From Typhlomys cinereus (taxonomy: Eukaryota; Chordata; Mammalia; Rodentia; Platacanthomyidae): a DNA stretch of 64,000 bases. The stretch spans positions 1,691,501 through 1,755,500 of the forward strand of contig JALPQD010000116.1 of assembly GCA_023101885.1 (NCBI GenBank), written 5' to 3'. Of the stretch, positions 1-11,045 are shown piece after piece (position 1 is the first letter of the stretch; the number at the start of each line of letters is the position of its first letter). Under the pieces are notes generated by a model. It was not told where the DNA came from and did no database searches. It saw nothing but the letters and a program-made list of their open reading frames with translations. The position numbers and the translations under genes were made by a program.

Positions 1-676
1 TTTCTTAGTCTGAGAGTGTAGCTCAGTGATCAAGTACTTACCTAGTGTTAAGCAATACTTTGAACTTGATCCCAAGCATCACACACACTAAAAAATTATT
101 TTAAAAATCTAGTATTTCTTTAAAGGTGACATCTAGATAAACTTAACTGTAAGTCTTAAAATAAGAAGATATACCATCTACTTGTTAATTTACAATGAGA
201 TGGCAAACAATACTCTATGGAAGGATATTGCTTTTAAATAAAGTTCGAAATAGATAACAAAAATTCCTATGGAAATGAAAAGAATGTGACAAAAAAAAAC
301 TAAAAAAAAAAAAAAAAGAATGTGACTAAAGATAGTTTGATAAAACTAGAGTTATAAAACTTTATTAGTCCTTTTTTTGTCAATGTAAAAGCTGAAAGTT
401 GTCCAAGGCTCTTACTGAATGCTAAAATTTCTCTCCAGATATCATTACCTGTATTCATTTTTCTGACATGAAAGCCTGAACTTTTCCAACCTGCTTTAAG
501 TTATTTACCACAGAAAAACTTAAGTATTTGTACCTACAATTTTCAAGATCATCACCTATGAAAACTGCCATAAAACTCCAACCAAAAACCCAGCCCCTGG
601 AATGTGAGGTAAGCAGTAAACACAGGGGTGCAGGGACAGCAGAGCAGCCTCTGAGGACAGAATCCTCTGTACTCAC
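1..676. other. PHLPP2 intron 12 (partial)
   Basis: No exon is seen. It begins with a B1/ID-related SINE relic at about 11-100 (GTAGCTCAGTGATCAAGTAC with an A-rich tail) and has A-rich runs near 290-320. The remainder is unremarkable AT-rich intron. Confidence 0.7.
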
Positions 677-832
677 TTTAAGGCCTTGGAGAAGAGAGTG
701 TCTGGCAGCCTGCAGAGGGCGTTATGTTGGATATCGAGCACCTCCAGGGGAATGTGCTCCACCAGTGCTGGCAGGACGCGGACATGGTTGTGTCCCACCA
801 TCAGCTTCCTAAGACTCAAACTACTCAAGATT
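677..832 (-). CDS. PHLPP2: PHLPP2 exon 12 (LRRs; last exon in window)
   Basis: This 156-nt exon is phase 2 at both ends and encodes about residues 542-593. It begins [20 protein letters not shown], continues [20 protein letters not shown] and ends PDTLFSKAL, with AA left for the next codon (Asn in the family). The acceptor is ccttag|AATCTT and the donor TTAAA|gtgagt. Two LRR cores are visible, [11 protein letters not shown] and [11 protein letters not shown]. The next exon lies beyond the left edge. Confidence 0.96.
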
Positions 833-1973
833 CTAAGGGGGAAAAAGCAGAAAGAAACAAATAAAAACTGACCTGAATCTTTTAGGTCTGTCGTTAGGCT
901 AGTCAGGTAGGAAAAACATGTTCCTAGAATGTACCAGCACAGATCAAGCCCAAGCCAAGAGCGCAGTCACCATGTCCCCACCACCCACCTGGAAGTCTCT
1001 ACAGTCATGCTGGGAAAGGTGAACAAACAAAGAGAAGCAGCACGGGAGACCGCAATGAAGCAACTGCCAGAGGAAACCATTTGAATTTCAAGCCCAGACA
1101 GACACGAGTCTAAATAACATTCATATATTAATAACCCAGTGTGTTTGTTACTACATTGGTTATTACAAATATTAATATAAATAATGATATAATTTAATGA
1201 GTGCATAAAAAGTACTACGGCTAGCATTTAGCAATGAAGTCCAGAAAGATGAATGATTTAAATTTGACAAAGATCTCACAGATTAAGAATGGTATCATCT
1301 AGATGTATTCACTATAGAGGCTGTGTTCAGAACGACTGTGCCACAAAGATTCACAAGCACACAGTTCACGTCTCCGTGCTTTCTAATACATAACACCCCA
1401 CGCTGTTTCCCAAGCACCACCCTCTTATTCCCTTGAGAGATTCAACCAGCTGGTAAAGGTTAATTCAAATGCCACCTTACCATGAAGCACTTTCTAGTTA
1501 TTCAAAGTTCCTCTGAATTTCTAAAATGATTTATATAGTTTCATGATAGAGAGTAATGCCTCTACTATAGGAGTAAGTACATTCAAGTGACAGCTCCCAT
1601 CACTCTGGTTAAGTTCCACTTTGGACAAGTTACCTAAACTTTTTTAATTTCCTCATTCCCAAGGTGAGGATGTATAAAGGTTCTTAGAGGGATTAGGTAA
1701 AATCTTAACACTTAAGTTCTTAGGACATTATTCAATTCATAATAATTCATTCAATAAAATTATTATTATTATCACAGCACCACACCAGCTACTCCAGGAG
1801 CATTTTATCAAGTTATTTGTATACATGCTGTATTATCCTCTAACCAAGTTTCTTGAAGTTCAAGACCAAGCATTAGCTATCACTGTTTGCTCACACCAGC
1901 AGTACTCAAATATCACTGAATGAATGAAAGAATTAGACACACCCATGTGTCGTTCATGCATTCATATACACAC
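833..1973. other. PHLPP2 intron 11
   Basis: About 1.1 kb with no recognisable gene. It is AT-rich, with a short ATT repeat near 1,755-1,772. The short open frames here lack any family match I know. Confidence 0.7.
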
Positions 1974-2069
1974 CTCGAAGGAATCTCTGGGAGAAGATTG
2001 TAGCTCACATCTAGTATTTCTAGTTTCTTTGCTTCACAGGCCCAGTCAGGGACACACTCTAGCAGATTT
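1974..2069 (-). CDS. PHLPP2: PHLPP2 exon 11 (LRR)
   Basis: This 96-nt exon is phase 2 at both ends and encodes about residues 510-541: N-L-L-E-C-V-P-D-W, then [20 protein letters not shown] and [13 protein letters not shown] is the LRR core. The acceptor is a run of eight C residues followed by AG (cccccag|AAATCT), preceded by a GTTT repeat; the donor is TTCGAG|gtgtgt. It codes for about one repeat and is frame-neutral if skipped. Confidence 0.96.
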
Positions 2070-2458
2070 CTGGGGGGGGGAAACAAACAAACAAACAAAA
2101 GGTAAATAAACTATAAGGTAAAAAGTTAATATGGTTTGGATCTCAAGAATGTTCCCCAAAGGTCATGTTTCAAAGGTGTGGTTGCTACCCTCCCCCTCCC
2201 CAGCCTTCCTGGAAGCGGATGCACCGGTATCTCTGCCTCACTTTTTCTGATTTTTTCCCTTCCCTCCTCCCTTTTCTTTTCTTTTTTTCCTTTTTCCACC
2301 ATTTCTCCTCGGAGGCGCTTCCCCTGGGCAGGGACAGAGCTGGCATCATCAGTGCCTCTCCCCACTCCTGAGGCCCTATGGCAACAGAGAGCCTCCTCTT
2401 CACCCGGGTACCAGTGGTCAACACTCGGGTACCAGTGGTCAAAGAAGCTAGATGGAGG

Positions 2459-2763
2459 GGGCTGGAGAGGTGGCTCAGGGGTTAAGCCTCCGCCTTGGAG
2501 GCGGAAGGTCCTGAGTTCGGATCCCAGATCCCACGTATAGACGCCAGGCGGAAGCGGGGGCGGCCTGCGCTTCTGGTCCTGGTAGGGCGGAGCCTGTGAA
2601 TCCCTGGGCAGAAGGAGGTGGAGGCGTCCATGGCGGTTCGCGAATTCGTCCGTGGTTCTACACATACACGGGCACACGCACACACACACACACGCACGCA
2701 CATACACACGCACATGCACACAGTTGAATAAATAATAATAATAATAAAAAAAAAAAAAAAAAA
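2459..2763 (+). mobile_element. Young B2-like tRNA-derived SINE
   Basis: The head is GGCTGGAGAGGTGGCTCAGG, with Pol III A-box-like TGGCTCAGGGG and B-box-like AGTTCGGATCC. The body is CpG-rich, followed by a CA stretch and a tail with AATAAATAATAATAATAAT before poly(A). The target-site duplication AAGAAGCTAGATGGAGG is perfect (2,442-2,458 and 2,764-2,780). Confidence 0.92.
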
Positions 2764-2940
2764 AAGAAGCTAGATGGAGGTGTCTGGTGGCCTCAGGCCC
2801 AGGGTCACCATGGCACTGATTCGCTGAGTGACCCTCCACCTCGGCAGTGTATCCCCCCCATGCCTAAGCCCAGTTCGCCCTCTTTTCCCTCCTCCTCCAC
2901 CCAGATGACCCCCTTGTCACTCCTGTGAGACCTACAGCTC

Positions 2941-3042
2941 CACTGGGGGATGGGGGAGGAGGAAGACAAAGAGGAGGGGAGAAGAGGAGAGGGAGGTAAG
3001 GATGAGGAGGAAGAGGAAGAAGAGGAGAAGAGGAAGAGGTAG
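2941..3042. repeat. Purine-rich low-complexity block
   Basis: About 100 bp of almost uninterrupted A/G (GGAGGAAGA-type units) just upstream of the CCNI pseudogene. It may be a decayed GA repeat. Confidence 0.7.
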
Positions 3043-3081
3043 TTACACCAAGTTGGGTGTCAGATAAACCCAAAGGATATC

Positions 3082-4437
3082 ATTAAGTTTCTAGGACCTT
3101 TGGAAAACCAGAGATAAAAGGCAATTCCCTCTAGGGAAGCCCAGATGTGAAAAGTTAATGTGCCGAAAATGCTTACAAATCAGAGTATTTCTCCATCCCT
3201 GAGAGATGAAGTAATTCAGTGGTTGGCCAACTCAAGTACCAGTTCAACCTTTACCCAGAAACATTTGCTTTGGGTATCAGTCTTTTGGATAGTGGGCCTG
3301 TAAAGACCCACACACAACATTTTAATTGTACTGCAATCAGCTGTTTTTTTGTTTTGTTTTGTTTTTGTTTTTTAGCTTCCCAAGTATTGGCAAGAGATAG
3401 TTTCTGTAGATGCTCCTCATCTGAAATTTTGAGAAGGGAGAGACTTATTCTGGGTAAGTTGAACTGGGATCTTCACACAGCCACACCATTGGATTTTCTT
3501 CACATGCCACTGAAGTGTCAACTAGACCTCAGTTAATCTTCTGTTTGCCCAAACTGAGTCCATCTCAAAATCTGGCAGTCCTTACCAAGTAACTTTTTCA
3601 CTGGATGGCCTGCAACCAACTTTTATAGTTTAAAGGATCCATGCTTGCTCTGGGCATGGTGAGTTTGGAAATGGAGAAACTCATTCCTGACTGGCTTCCT
3701 CTTACAATTGAACTGCTTCAGAAAGCACAGATGGATAGATCCCAGTTGACCCACTGTTGGGAACTGGTGGCATATCACCTTTCTACTCTGCAGTCTGCTC
3801 TGCCTCTAAATTCCATTTATGTCTACCATCCCCTCAAGCACACTCCTAGTAACCTGTGACAAAGGAGCATTCAAATTACATCCCTCCTCTGTCTCAGAAC
3901 CAGATTTCTCCAAGGACAATCAAAGCCAGAAGTGCCAGTCAGAGGTACAACAGCCTTCTAGCATCATCTGCCAGCTGCCAGTGGGTGCAAGAATACTTCT
4001 CTAAATGCAGAGTGGAGGAAGTGGAAGTGGATGACTTCTACAATGGAATCAAACGGCTCTATAATGAAGATAATATTTCAGAAAATTTGGGTTCTGTGTG
4101 TAGCATTGATTTATCAAGACAAGAGGGGCATGCTTCCCCTTGTTCACATTTGCAGCCTGTTTCTGTCATGTAGTTTCCAGTGTTACCTTCCAATGGAAAA
4201 GTATGTGGCTACACTGAGAACGAAACTACAGAAAATCACAAAAGGCTGTAGAAGGGGCTGTGTATTTTATCAGGCTACCTGTAATGAGATAGCTTGAGAT
4301 AGAAATGAGGTGAAGTTTATAACAAACTTTAAAAGATAATTAGAATTCCACAGTCTGAAGAAGGTATTGCAGTCAGAATTGTACTGGCAATGAAAGCCTC
4401 TGGTAGCAATAGAGTTGTCCTTTTAAAAAAAAAAAAG
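3082..4437 (+). pseudogene. CCNI: Cyclin I (CCNI) processed pseudogene
   Basis: This is an intronless, broken copy of CCNI on the plus strand, opposite to PHLPP2. The start codon is ATT at 3,082 in place of ATG, followed by K-F-L-G-P-L-E-N-Q-R and then a stop. Recognisable blocks in different frames are LKYQFNLYPETFALG (about 3,224-3,268), SSSEILRRERLILGKLNWDL (near 3,411-3,470), LEMEKLIPDWLPLTIELLQK (near 3,667-3,726), VTCDKGAFKLHPSSV (about 3,851-3,895), VEVDDFYNGIKRLYNEDN (near 4,020-4,074) and the C-terminal EGHASPC...LQPVSVM ending at TAG 4,171-4,173. Frameshifts, stops and a degraded centre rule out a functional cyclin. Downstream sequence is 3'-UTR-like and an A-run at about 4,424-4,437 may be the old poly(A) tail. 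Parentage is confident; the outer limits are approximate. Confidence 0.93.
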
Positions 4438-4689
4438 GTATGGTTGCTAATCTGTGGTGCTAGAAGCAACTAGCAGGAGTGGTAAAAAGAGAAGCAAATT
4501 TGAGGGAAACAGAATGAATGGAAGTGAAAAAGAAGAGACAAAAAAAAATGGTTGGGAGGAGAAAGTTTCAAACCACTGAAATATGAACTTGAAATATTAG
4601 AACACTGGACAGATATTTGTGTTTTGGTCTTGCTACACCCCATTCTTCATTGTCAAACTGGCTTAGTCTTGTATTTCTGCTGCTGAACT

Positions 4690-5040
4690 ATGCAAAGCTT
4701 TTTAGGACAACAAAGGGGATCCATGCTCATGGTTTTAGGTTATAATCCATTATGACAACAGGAAGACCTCACACCAAGATCAGAAACTGCTAACACCATA
4801 TCCACAGAAGAGCTGAGAGAGGGGCATACTTTGTAACTGGCCAGTGTACCAAATTCCAACCAGTTCTTTATCTTATATACTTACCTAGGAAATGGTCCCA
4901 CTCACTGTGGACAGGTTTTCCCACATCAATTAGATAATCTTCTACTGCTTGCCTTAACTAAATAATTTGCCACAGATGAACCTGTTAAGCTGACATCTGT
5001 CACTAACTACCACAATTTGGCAAAAGGACTTTTGTTGTCA
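4690..5040 (+). repeat. Unclassified interspersed repeat, copy 1 (diverged)
   Basis: It aligns by eye to 11,215-11,465: the order GCTGAGAGAGGG, CCCACTCAC, CTTCCCCATCA-like, AATTNNCCACA and TTAAGCTGACA-like blocks is shared. I cannot assign the family; an LTR or non-autonomous DNA transposon is possible. Confidence 0.6.
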
Positions 5041-6040
5041 GATAGGCTTCTGGACGCCTAGAACTGATGTGTGAATCTGATGAACAGAATGCAGTACGTG
5101 CTACATAAGAGAAATACAGACAATCCTGTGATCACTTGGATGATGGGAATACTAGCCTGAAAATAGACCAAGCAAGTTTGCTAAGCAACATGACATCTGA
5201 GTTAAATTCTGAAGAATGTTGTAATGTGACCTTACATGATGAGGCCACTCCAAGCAAGGGGTACCAACCTGAGCTGGAATTCAGGGGCAAGACAAAAGGC
5301 AGTGCAATGCAGGAAGAGAATACCAAGCATCAGAGCAGTAAGCTGACGGGAGACAAGTAATAAGCCTAATTTAAGTGGCAATAAAATTGAAGGAGAGGGA
5401 AAATTAAAGAAAGAATTCTACAAACACCAAGGAAGTAAAAAAGCAACTTGAAGATGAATGAGATGTGCCAAGAAAAACAGAAGGATGAATTAAAAGAAAA
5501 AAGATGTGTTCTGACTTCTGGCCAGGATGACCATGGAAATAAAATTGCTACAAGTTTAAACAGACACAAGCCAAAAAAGCCTGGGTGAAGAAGTAGATGA
5601 GTTGAAATTCACATATATGTAAGGCAGTTGGGGGTGTGAGCATCAAATATCTAGTGCAGTGTAGACACATAGGCTTGAGACGGGGAGAAGAAGGCCTTGT
5701 CTAGAAACACCCTGGAGTGCAGCTGAAATCACCAGATAAGTGAGATCCTATCCAACAATAGGCACGGTGCACCAACAGAGCTCTGGAGATAATGTATGTG
5801 AAAGCTGCCTGAGAAAGAAGAGTATGCTACAGAGACAGAAGCAATGACTAGCATGACATTCAAAAAATCAAACTGCATTAACCAGTCAAGGAAATGGTCT
5901 GAAATATGAAGAAAATATGTGTCAGTACATAAAAGGTCCACAAGAGAAGGTCTACAGCAAGCTGCTGCTGGGACGAGGAAATGGAAACCCAGAATACTGA
6001 GCTAACAGATGCAAATAATTCTTTACAAACTGGGACAAAA
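5040..6040 (+). pseudogene. Unidentified degenerate retrocopy-like tract
   Basis: Protein-like segments appear on the plus strand: KIDQASLLSNMTSELNSEEC at about 5,161-5,220 with a further Glu/Lys/Gln-rich frame to 5,360, then scattered coiled-coil-like fragments such as GEEVDELKF near 5,590. Stops and frame changes are frequent. The composition suggests a retrocopy of a coiled-coil protein, but I do not recognise the parent, and it could be chance. Confidence 0.3.
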
Positions 6041-6051
6041 AGGTAATGATA

Positions 6052-6235
6052 TGGCTTGCACAATGGCTCACTGGATAAAGGTGCTTTGTCACCAAGGCTG
6101 ATAACCAGAGTTCAATACTTGGAGCCCACAGTGTAGAAAGAAAGAAACAATTCCTACAAATTGTCTGATGACTTCCACATGTGAGCTACAGCATATATGT
6201 GCAAACAGACACACAAAACTGTCAAAAAAAATTTT
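6052..6235 (+). mobile_element. B2/B3-like SINE (old)
   Basis: The head resembles GCACAATGGCTCACTGGATAA followed by GAGTTCAATACTTGGAGCCC; the tail ends in an A-rich run. This is diverged from the young SINE family. Confidence 0.65.
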
Positions 6236-6401
6236 AATGATGAAGATGGCAGTAAAGGAGCTGTAACACAGAGTAACTTTTAGTTTATTAAAACAGAAAA
6301 TAAGTTATTTTTTTCCTTTAACTATAGACTAGAGTTATGAGACTTACTCGTTCAAATCATCCTTTGTATCATTTCCCAAGTTATCCAATTTCATAATGAC
6401 A

Positions 6402-6419
6402 ATTTCTCTCTCTCTCTCT

Positions 6420-6457
<38 letters not shown>

Positions 6458-6500
6458 CACACACACACGCACACACACACACACACACACGCATACACAC
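6402..6500. repeat. (TC)n then (CA)n microsatellite next to exon 10
   Basis: TC units at about 6,402-6,420 are followed by a nearly pure CA tract to 6,500. In PHLPP2 sense this is a long TG tract starting 9 nt after the exon 10 donor, followed by AG units. Confidence 0.95.
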
Positions 6501-6508
6501 TCACTCAC

Positions 6509-6569
6509 CGGGAGAGTTCCAGGGAAGTGAGCAGACTGGGCACTGGGTAGACATTCACTGCTGTTAACT
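6509..6569 (-). CDS. PHLPP2: PHLPP2 exon 10 (61-nt LRR exon)
   Basis: This short exon was found by reading the minus strand for the segment missing between exons 9 and 11. It is 61 nt between ccatag|AGTTAA and TCCCG|gtgagt. It encodes LTAVNVYPVPSLLTSLELS after completing a Lys codon, and leaves CG for the next Arg codon. It is about residues 490-509 and matches PHLPP2. Skipping it alone shifts the frame. In transcript sense the donor is followed within 9 nt by a (TG)n tract of about 78 nt (6,423-6,500). Confidence 0.94.
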
Positions 6570-7679
6570 CTATGGAAAAAAAAAAAATCAAACAGATGTT
6601 AGCAATGTTCTCTGAAGGAAGAAACAACTACTGGTAAACAAGGCAGAAGTGTCTGTGAGATAACCTGCTCCCAAACCTGGTGACCTGAGTACAATCCCTG
6701 AAAACCTGGGCAGTAGAACAAGAGAACCAACTTCCAAAACTGAACTTGACATCCCCTTCCCCCATTCTCTTTTATAAAGCAATTTTTATAATTTACAAAG
6801 AAAAAAAGCCTTGTGAAATCAACAAAGAAACATGACTATTCTCTAGTGAAGATGAAAATTACTGGCAACTCATTATCTACTGCTTGATCTCACTCTGTCT
6901 TGGAAACATATAACTACCAGGATCCTGGGTATAGCACTGCGTTTGCTCTACATTTTTTGCAGTCATCAAATGTTAACAGTAACTATTCAGTTTTTTAACT
7001 TGAAAGATGCCTAGACTTTTACTGACAACAATTTAGCTTTAGTTGAAATACAGCATAAACGCAGTAAGAATCGAAGCATACAAATCAGTGAATTTGCCCC
7101 ACGAGGAACATGGTAGCGGCACCAGTGCTCGGACCATGGCACATACGGAAGCCAGCTCTCAGCCATTGCCTCGCCGCTTCCAGCTACTGAACTTTCAAGG
7201 GTATCACCTGTGATCCTGACTCCAAAACCCACGGACGGCATTTAGCCCCTATATAAATAAATTCACAGTTTATACATTTCCCCAGACGGGATCTTGCTGT
7301 GTAACAATCGTCTTGCCCTAGTTTCCCAAGCACTGAGACGACAAGCTGTTTGAGGGCTGAGATGCAGCTCAGTTAGTACAGAACTTGCCTACAATACAGT
7401 CTGATCCTCAGTGCTGCACAAACCAAGTATGGAAATGCACACTGTAATCCCAGGCACGACTACCTTGCTATTATGCGTAAGTTTGTTTTTGTTATTAATT
7501 TTTTGAAACAAGTTTTCATGTAGCCCAGGTTGGCTTTGAATATTGATGTTCCTGTTTCTACCTCCTTTATAACATTTTATCGTTTCACTCATTCCAAGTG
7601 TACTTGTGACATTAATCATACTGTCAGATATGGTTATGATTATAGTTACTTTTCATGATCCTTTTAAAATTTTACAGTA

Positions 7680-7850
7680 ATTATTATTCATGTGTGTAGA
7701 GGTATGCACATGCTATGACCTGTGGAGGTCAGAAGACAACGTGCAGGAGTTGATGCTCACTTTTCACCACAGGTACCAGGACTAAACCTAGGTCACCAGG
7801 CTTGCATGTGGCAAATGCCTTAACTCACTGAACCACCTCACATGCCTTCA
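7680..7850 (-). mobile_element. B2/B3-type SINE relic
   Basis: Read on the minus strand it has the head GTGGTTCAGTGAGTTAAGGC followed by a CTAGGTTTAGTCCTGGTACC-like B-box region. The plus-strand form shows the GTGGAGGTCAGAAGACAAC signature common to rodent B3/B4 elements. Confidence 0.7.
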
Positions 7851-8699
7851 TTCATTCTTTTTAGCATTCTTTTATTTATATTTATTTATGGTGTGTGTTA
7901 TATGGCCATGCAGATACTATAGCATGTGTATGGAAGTCCAAGGAAAATTTATAAGAGTTAGTTCCATGAGTTCAAGTCATATTTGGCAGCAAACCCCTTT
8001 CTCAGCTGATCCATCTTGTTGGATGTTCTTTTATGTAAATATGGGAATGATCAAGAGGCCCCATCTCTTCCTGGGACATTGAACAGGTTTATACTTAGAG
8101 CACTGTTAAATCTGATAAAATCACTATTAGTGTTAAAGGTAAATTCTTATTGCAAGCAATCTTTCTAATGTTCATTTTCCTGCAAATTAACAATGATATT
8201 GGGAGATGAACAATTTAGTATCTCAAATGTCAGATGTTGGACTCTTTTTTGTTGCACATGGCTGCTTTAAGCAAAAGGATTATCAAACAGTCCGGCCACC
8301 TAGACGAGCACCAGCCTTTGCAAACACTTACAGACATTAGAGGAAAGCATGCACCAACCACAGGTGCTTATACCTGCTCCTAAAGATGCAGGCAGTATAA
8401 TTCCAGCCAGTGCTGTTTCAAACAGTTTACGTTCTCGCTGTTACAATACTTGATAAATTCTAGATGAGTCTAGATGATTTCTACCTAGGCCAGAAAGGCA
8501 GCCTAACAAGTGGCCTAGCAGAGAGACTGCGGTAATGCATGCAAAAGTGTCAGTGCTGTGACTGGTGTAGGCTTTGACTTCTATCTGTATGAGAGACTTG
8601 CTGTGATTAGTGCAAACATCTCTTCTCTAACTCTGTAAGCAGGCTGTTTAGCTTAGTTAAAATGAATCTGCTGGGAGTTACAAAATCCAATAAAAATTT

Positions 8700-9236
8700 C
8701 TCTGGAATGATCTTTTCTTGCCTACTTTTAGTAGGCCAGGTTAAGCTGCTAACACAAAGAAGCCACAGCAGAGACAATAATGCAGCAGTGGTGGCAGAGA
8801 CAGCAGAGTAGCAGCAGCAACAGCAACACTGGAGCATGCTGAGCTGCAGAGGCAGCAAAGCAGCTGGCTCCTAGAAGCTGATGAAGAGGCAGAGCTTCAA
8901 AAATGGCAAAGTCCCAAAACCAATGGGTGACGGTAGCAACTGCAGCAGCAGTGAAGGGGCAGCAGTAGCACCTCTCGTGACAGTGACCAACAAGAGATGG
9001 CTGAATAGTCTTGAGAGAGCAGCCAGGACGAGGACAAGGCAGTTTAAGTACAGAGAAGGCAAGAAAGGGTGGACAGCGGAATCTAAAGGACAGAAGGCTG
9101 CAAAAAAACAGAAAATAGAAACATCAGGCACTGGTGCTGTTAAGTCTTTGGGGCTGTTAAGTCTTGGACACTCCATGCCCAGGAGCTGTAAGAAATGCTA
9201 CTGTAAAAGACTGAGGAATCCCAATACTTAGGCCTC
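8700..9236 (+). other. Unidentified coding-like tract (possible retrocopy fragment)
   Basis: A plus-strand frame from 8,881 to 9,231 encodes 116 residues including FKNGKVPKPMGDGSNCSSSE and a basic segment KGQKAAKKQKIETSGTG. The upstream sequence is CAG/CAN-rich (about 8,765-8,850), so another frame would be Gln-rich. The Ser/Gln/Lys-rich composition resembles nuclear proteins. I do not recognise a parent gene and see no splice support; it may be non-coding. Confidence 0.25.
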
Positions 9237-9329
9237 TCTGAAAGCTACAATGTCTGCCAAAGACTGAGCAATCTGACACTAACTTGAAAGGCTAAGGGTT
9301 CCACTTCCTGAGGCCAGCATGAGTGTGTG

Positions 9330-9345
9330 ACACTAGAGGGCGCCA
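9330..9345 (+). promoter_or_regulatory. CTCF-like motif
   Basis: The sequence ACACTAGAGGGCGCCA fits the CTCF core (CCACNAGRGGGCGC) except for A in place of the first C. It lies in intron 9 outside any clear B2 SINE. Occupancy cannot be judged from sequence. Confidence 0.5.
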
Positions 9346-10397
9346 ACTGTTCCTGCTGTCGCCACTCATTGCAGCCAAGCCAAGGAATACAAAAGCTGCC
9401 ACTGACCAGTCTTAAGATCTCGGATTTCTGCAGAGAATATCAAAAGGACCCGCCAGCCAACTGACCGCAAATATACCACAACTTACTCCATTTAGAACTG
9501 CTGGGCATTTAGGTCTTTTCCAGTTTGGAGGCACTATAAACAATACTCCTATGACTATTTTATCTGCATAGTTGTAAACTAATATAAGAACTTACATTGA
9601 ATCTGAGCCTAGGAGAGATGATGCTGGGGTCACCATACAGCTTTAGCTATAGTAGATACACCTGAACATTTTCCAAAGTGGTTGTATTAGTCAGCTGACA
9701 TAAGCTCAATACAGAGTGCAGTCAACATTCACTTTCTGTTGCTGTTGTTAGTGTGTTTGGTTTGTGTGAAGCGGAAACAGGATTTCGCTGTGCTGAGAGG
9801 CATGCAGAGAATTCTTGATCCTTCTGTCACTGCCTCCCAAGAACAGGATAGAACACAGCACCTGGGTTTTACTCAACAGTTTTGACTTTCTGATCCAAGA
9901 AATTAAGCCACAAATTCAGATTTCTGTAACAAAAAGTCATTGAAAGCAGAGAGCCTTAACTTTCTTTCATCCTAATAGCATAGTCTAAAAATACAGGAAA
10001 ACAAAAGAAAAAACCCAGCACTTAGCTATCCATACCATGCTTCACTTCAGGTTGAGAAGAAAACAACATCCTGAAAATGATTTGTATCATTCCCATTCCC
10101 TCTTCTACACTGCCCTGGCATACCTAGAATTAAGAAAATGATACTTCTATGTTTAAAATTTTGATATAATTATTACAGAGCACTTATGATTATATACTTT
10201 TCTTACTCAAAAACTGCATCTGACATTTATCTGTACTAATACACAAAGTTTCAGTACATTCATTCCACACTACTATGCAATGTTCTATTGCATAAATATG
10301 CCAATACTGATTTACTTATTTCCCTATTTTATTTTTTTCCTATTCTTTCGTCATTATGCAATACTTTTTAAAAATTTTATTTATTCGTTTTGTGTAT

Positions 10398-10438
<41 letters not shown>
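10398..10438. repeat. (GA)n microsatellite
   Basis: About 20 uninterrupted GA units beside a B2/B3-type SINE tail. On the minus strand this is (TC)n. Confidence 0.95.
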
Positions 10439-10440
<2 letters not shown>

Positions 10441-10689
10441 TGCATGCATAGTGCATGTATATGTGGAGGTACCCATGGATACTAGGGATTGAACTCGGCC
10501 ATTGTGCTTGAGTGGTAGTCACTTTATTGATTGAGTCATCTCCCAGCCAGGGATAACCACTCTTATCCATGCATCCTATGTGTATACAAGTGCCTTTGTG
10601 ACTAACACTGTAGGGAATTGACAGAGTGTGATTCCTATGGACCTGCAACTTCTCTAGCATGATCACAGTGAAGCTTAGTGCTATCAATT

Positions 10690-11040
10690 TGGCAAGATGT
10701 AGAACTACCTATGCTATAACCCTTCAGAGGCGCCCATGAGAGATTGTTTAGCATCTGGGCAAGTCTGTGAGGGAGGGATTATGTTGATTAGTTTAAATGA
10801 GATATAAAGGCCCATCCTAACTGTGAGGCGTGCCATTCCCTGGATCCTGGGCTACATAAAAACAGTAAATGAGCTGAGCAGATTTATGGGAAATGAAATC
10901 TAGCTATTTCAATCTCCTTCATTTCCCATCACAATGGACTGCACTCTTGAACTACGAGGCAAGACAAACCTTTTCTCCCTTAAACTGCTCCTGCTGCAGC
11001 AATAGAAGAAACCAAGACAGTCACCTTCCTCTGAGGTAGC
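10690..11040 (+). repeat. Unclassified interspersed repeat (LTR- or MER-like)
   Basis: Its layout resembles a rodent repeat that carries GATGTGGGAGGGCCCA-like, GGGCTACATAAAAACAG-like, GATGGACTG-like and AACCTTTTCTCCC-like blocks in that order. Here these appear as GAGATATAAAGGCCCATCC, CTGGGCTACATAAAAACAG, CAATGGACTGCACTC and ACAAACCTTTTCTCCC. The family name is not certain. Confidence 0.5.
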
Positions 11041-11045
11041 TGTTG

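Larger units (their letters stand above)
2070..6508. other. PHLPP2 intron 10: SINE, CCNI pseudogene, repeats
   Basis: It contains a young B2-like SINE (2,459-2,763), a purine-rich block (2,941-3,042), the cyclin I pseudogene, a copy of an unclassified repeat (about 4,690-5,040), an unidentified degenerate retrocopy-like tract (about 5,040-6,040), a B2/B3-like SINE (about 6,052-6,235) and the CA microsatellite abutting exon 10. Confidence 0.75.

Noticed and set aside
2126..2839. Minus-strand frames with Cys-Val runs and a recurring RPTRTRSAGRP block, repeated at the young SINEs
   Set aside because: The same frame recurs in each young B2-like SINE because the DNA is the same; it is the antisense of the SINE, not a gene family.
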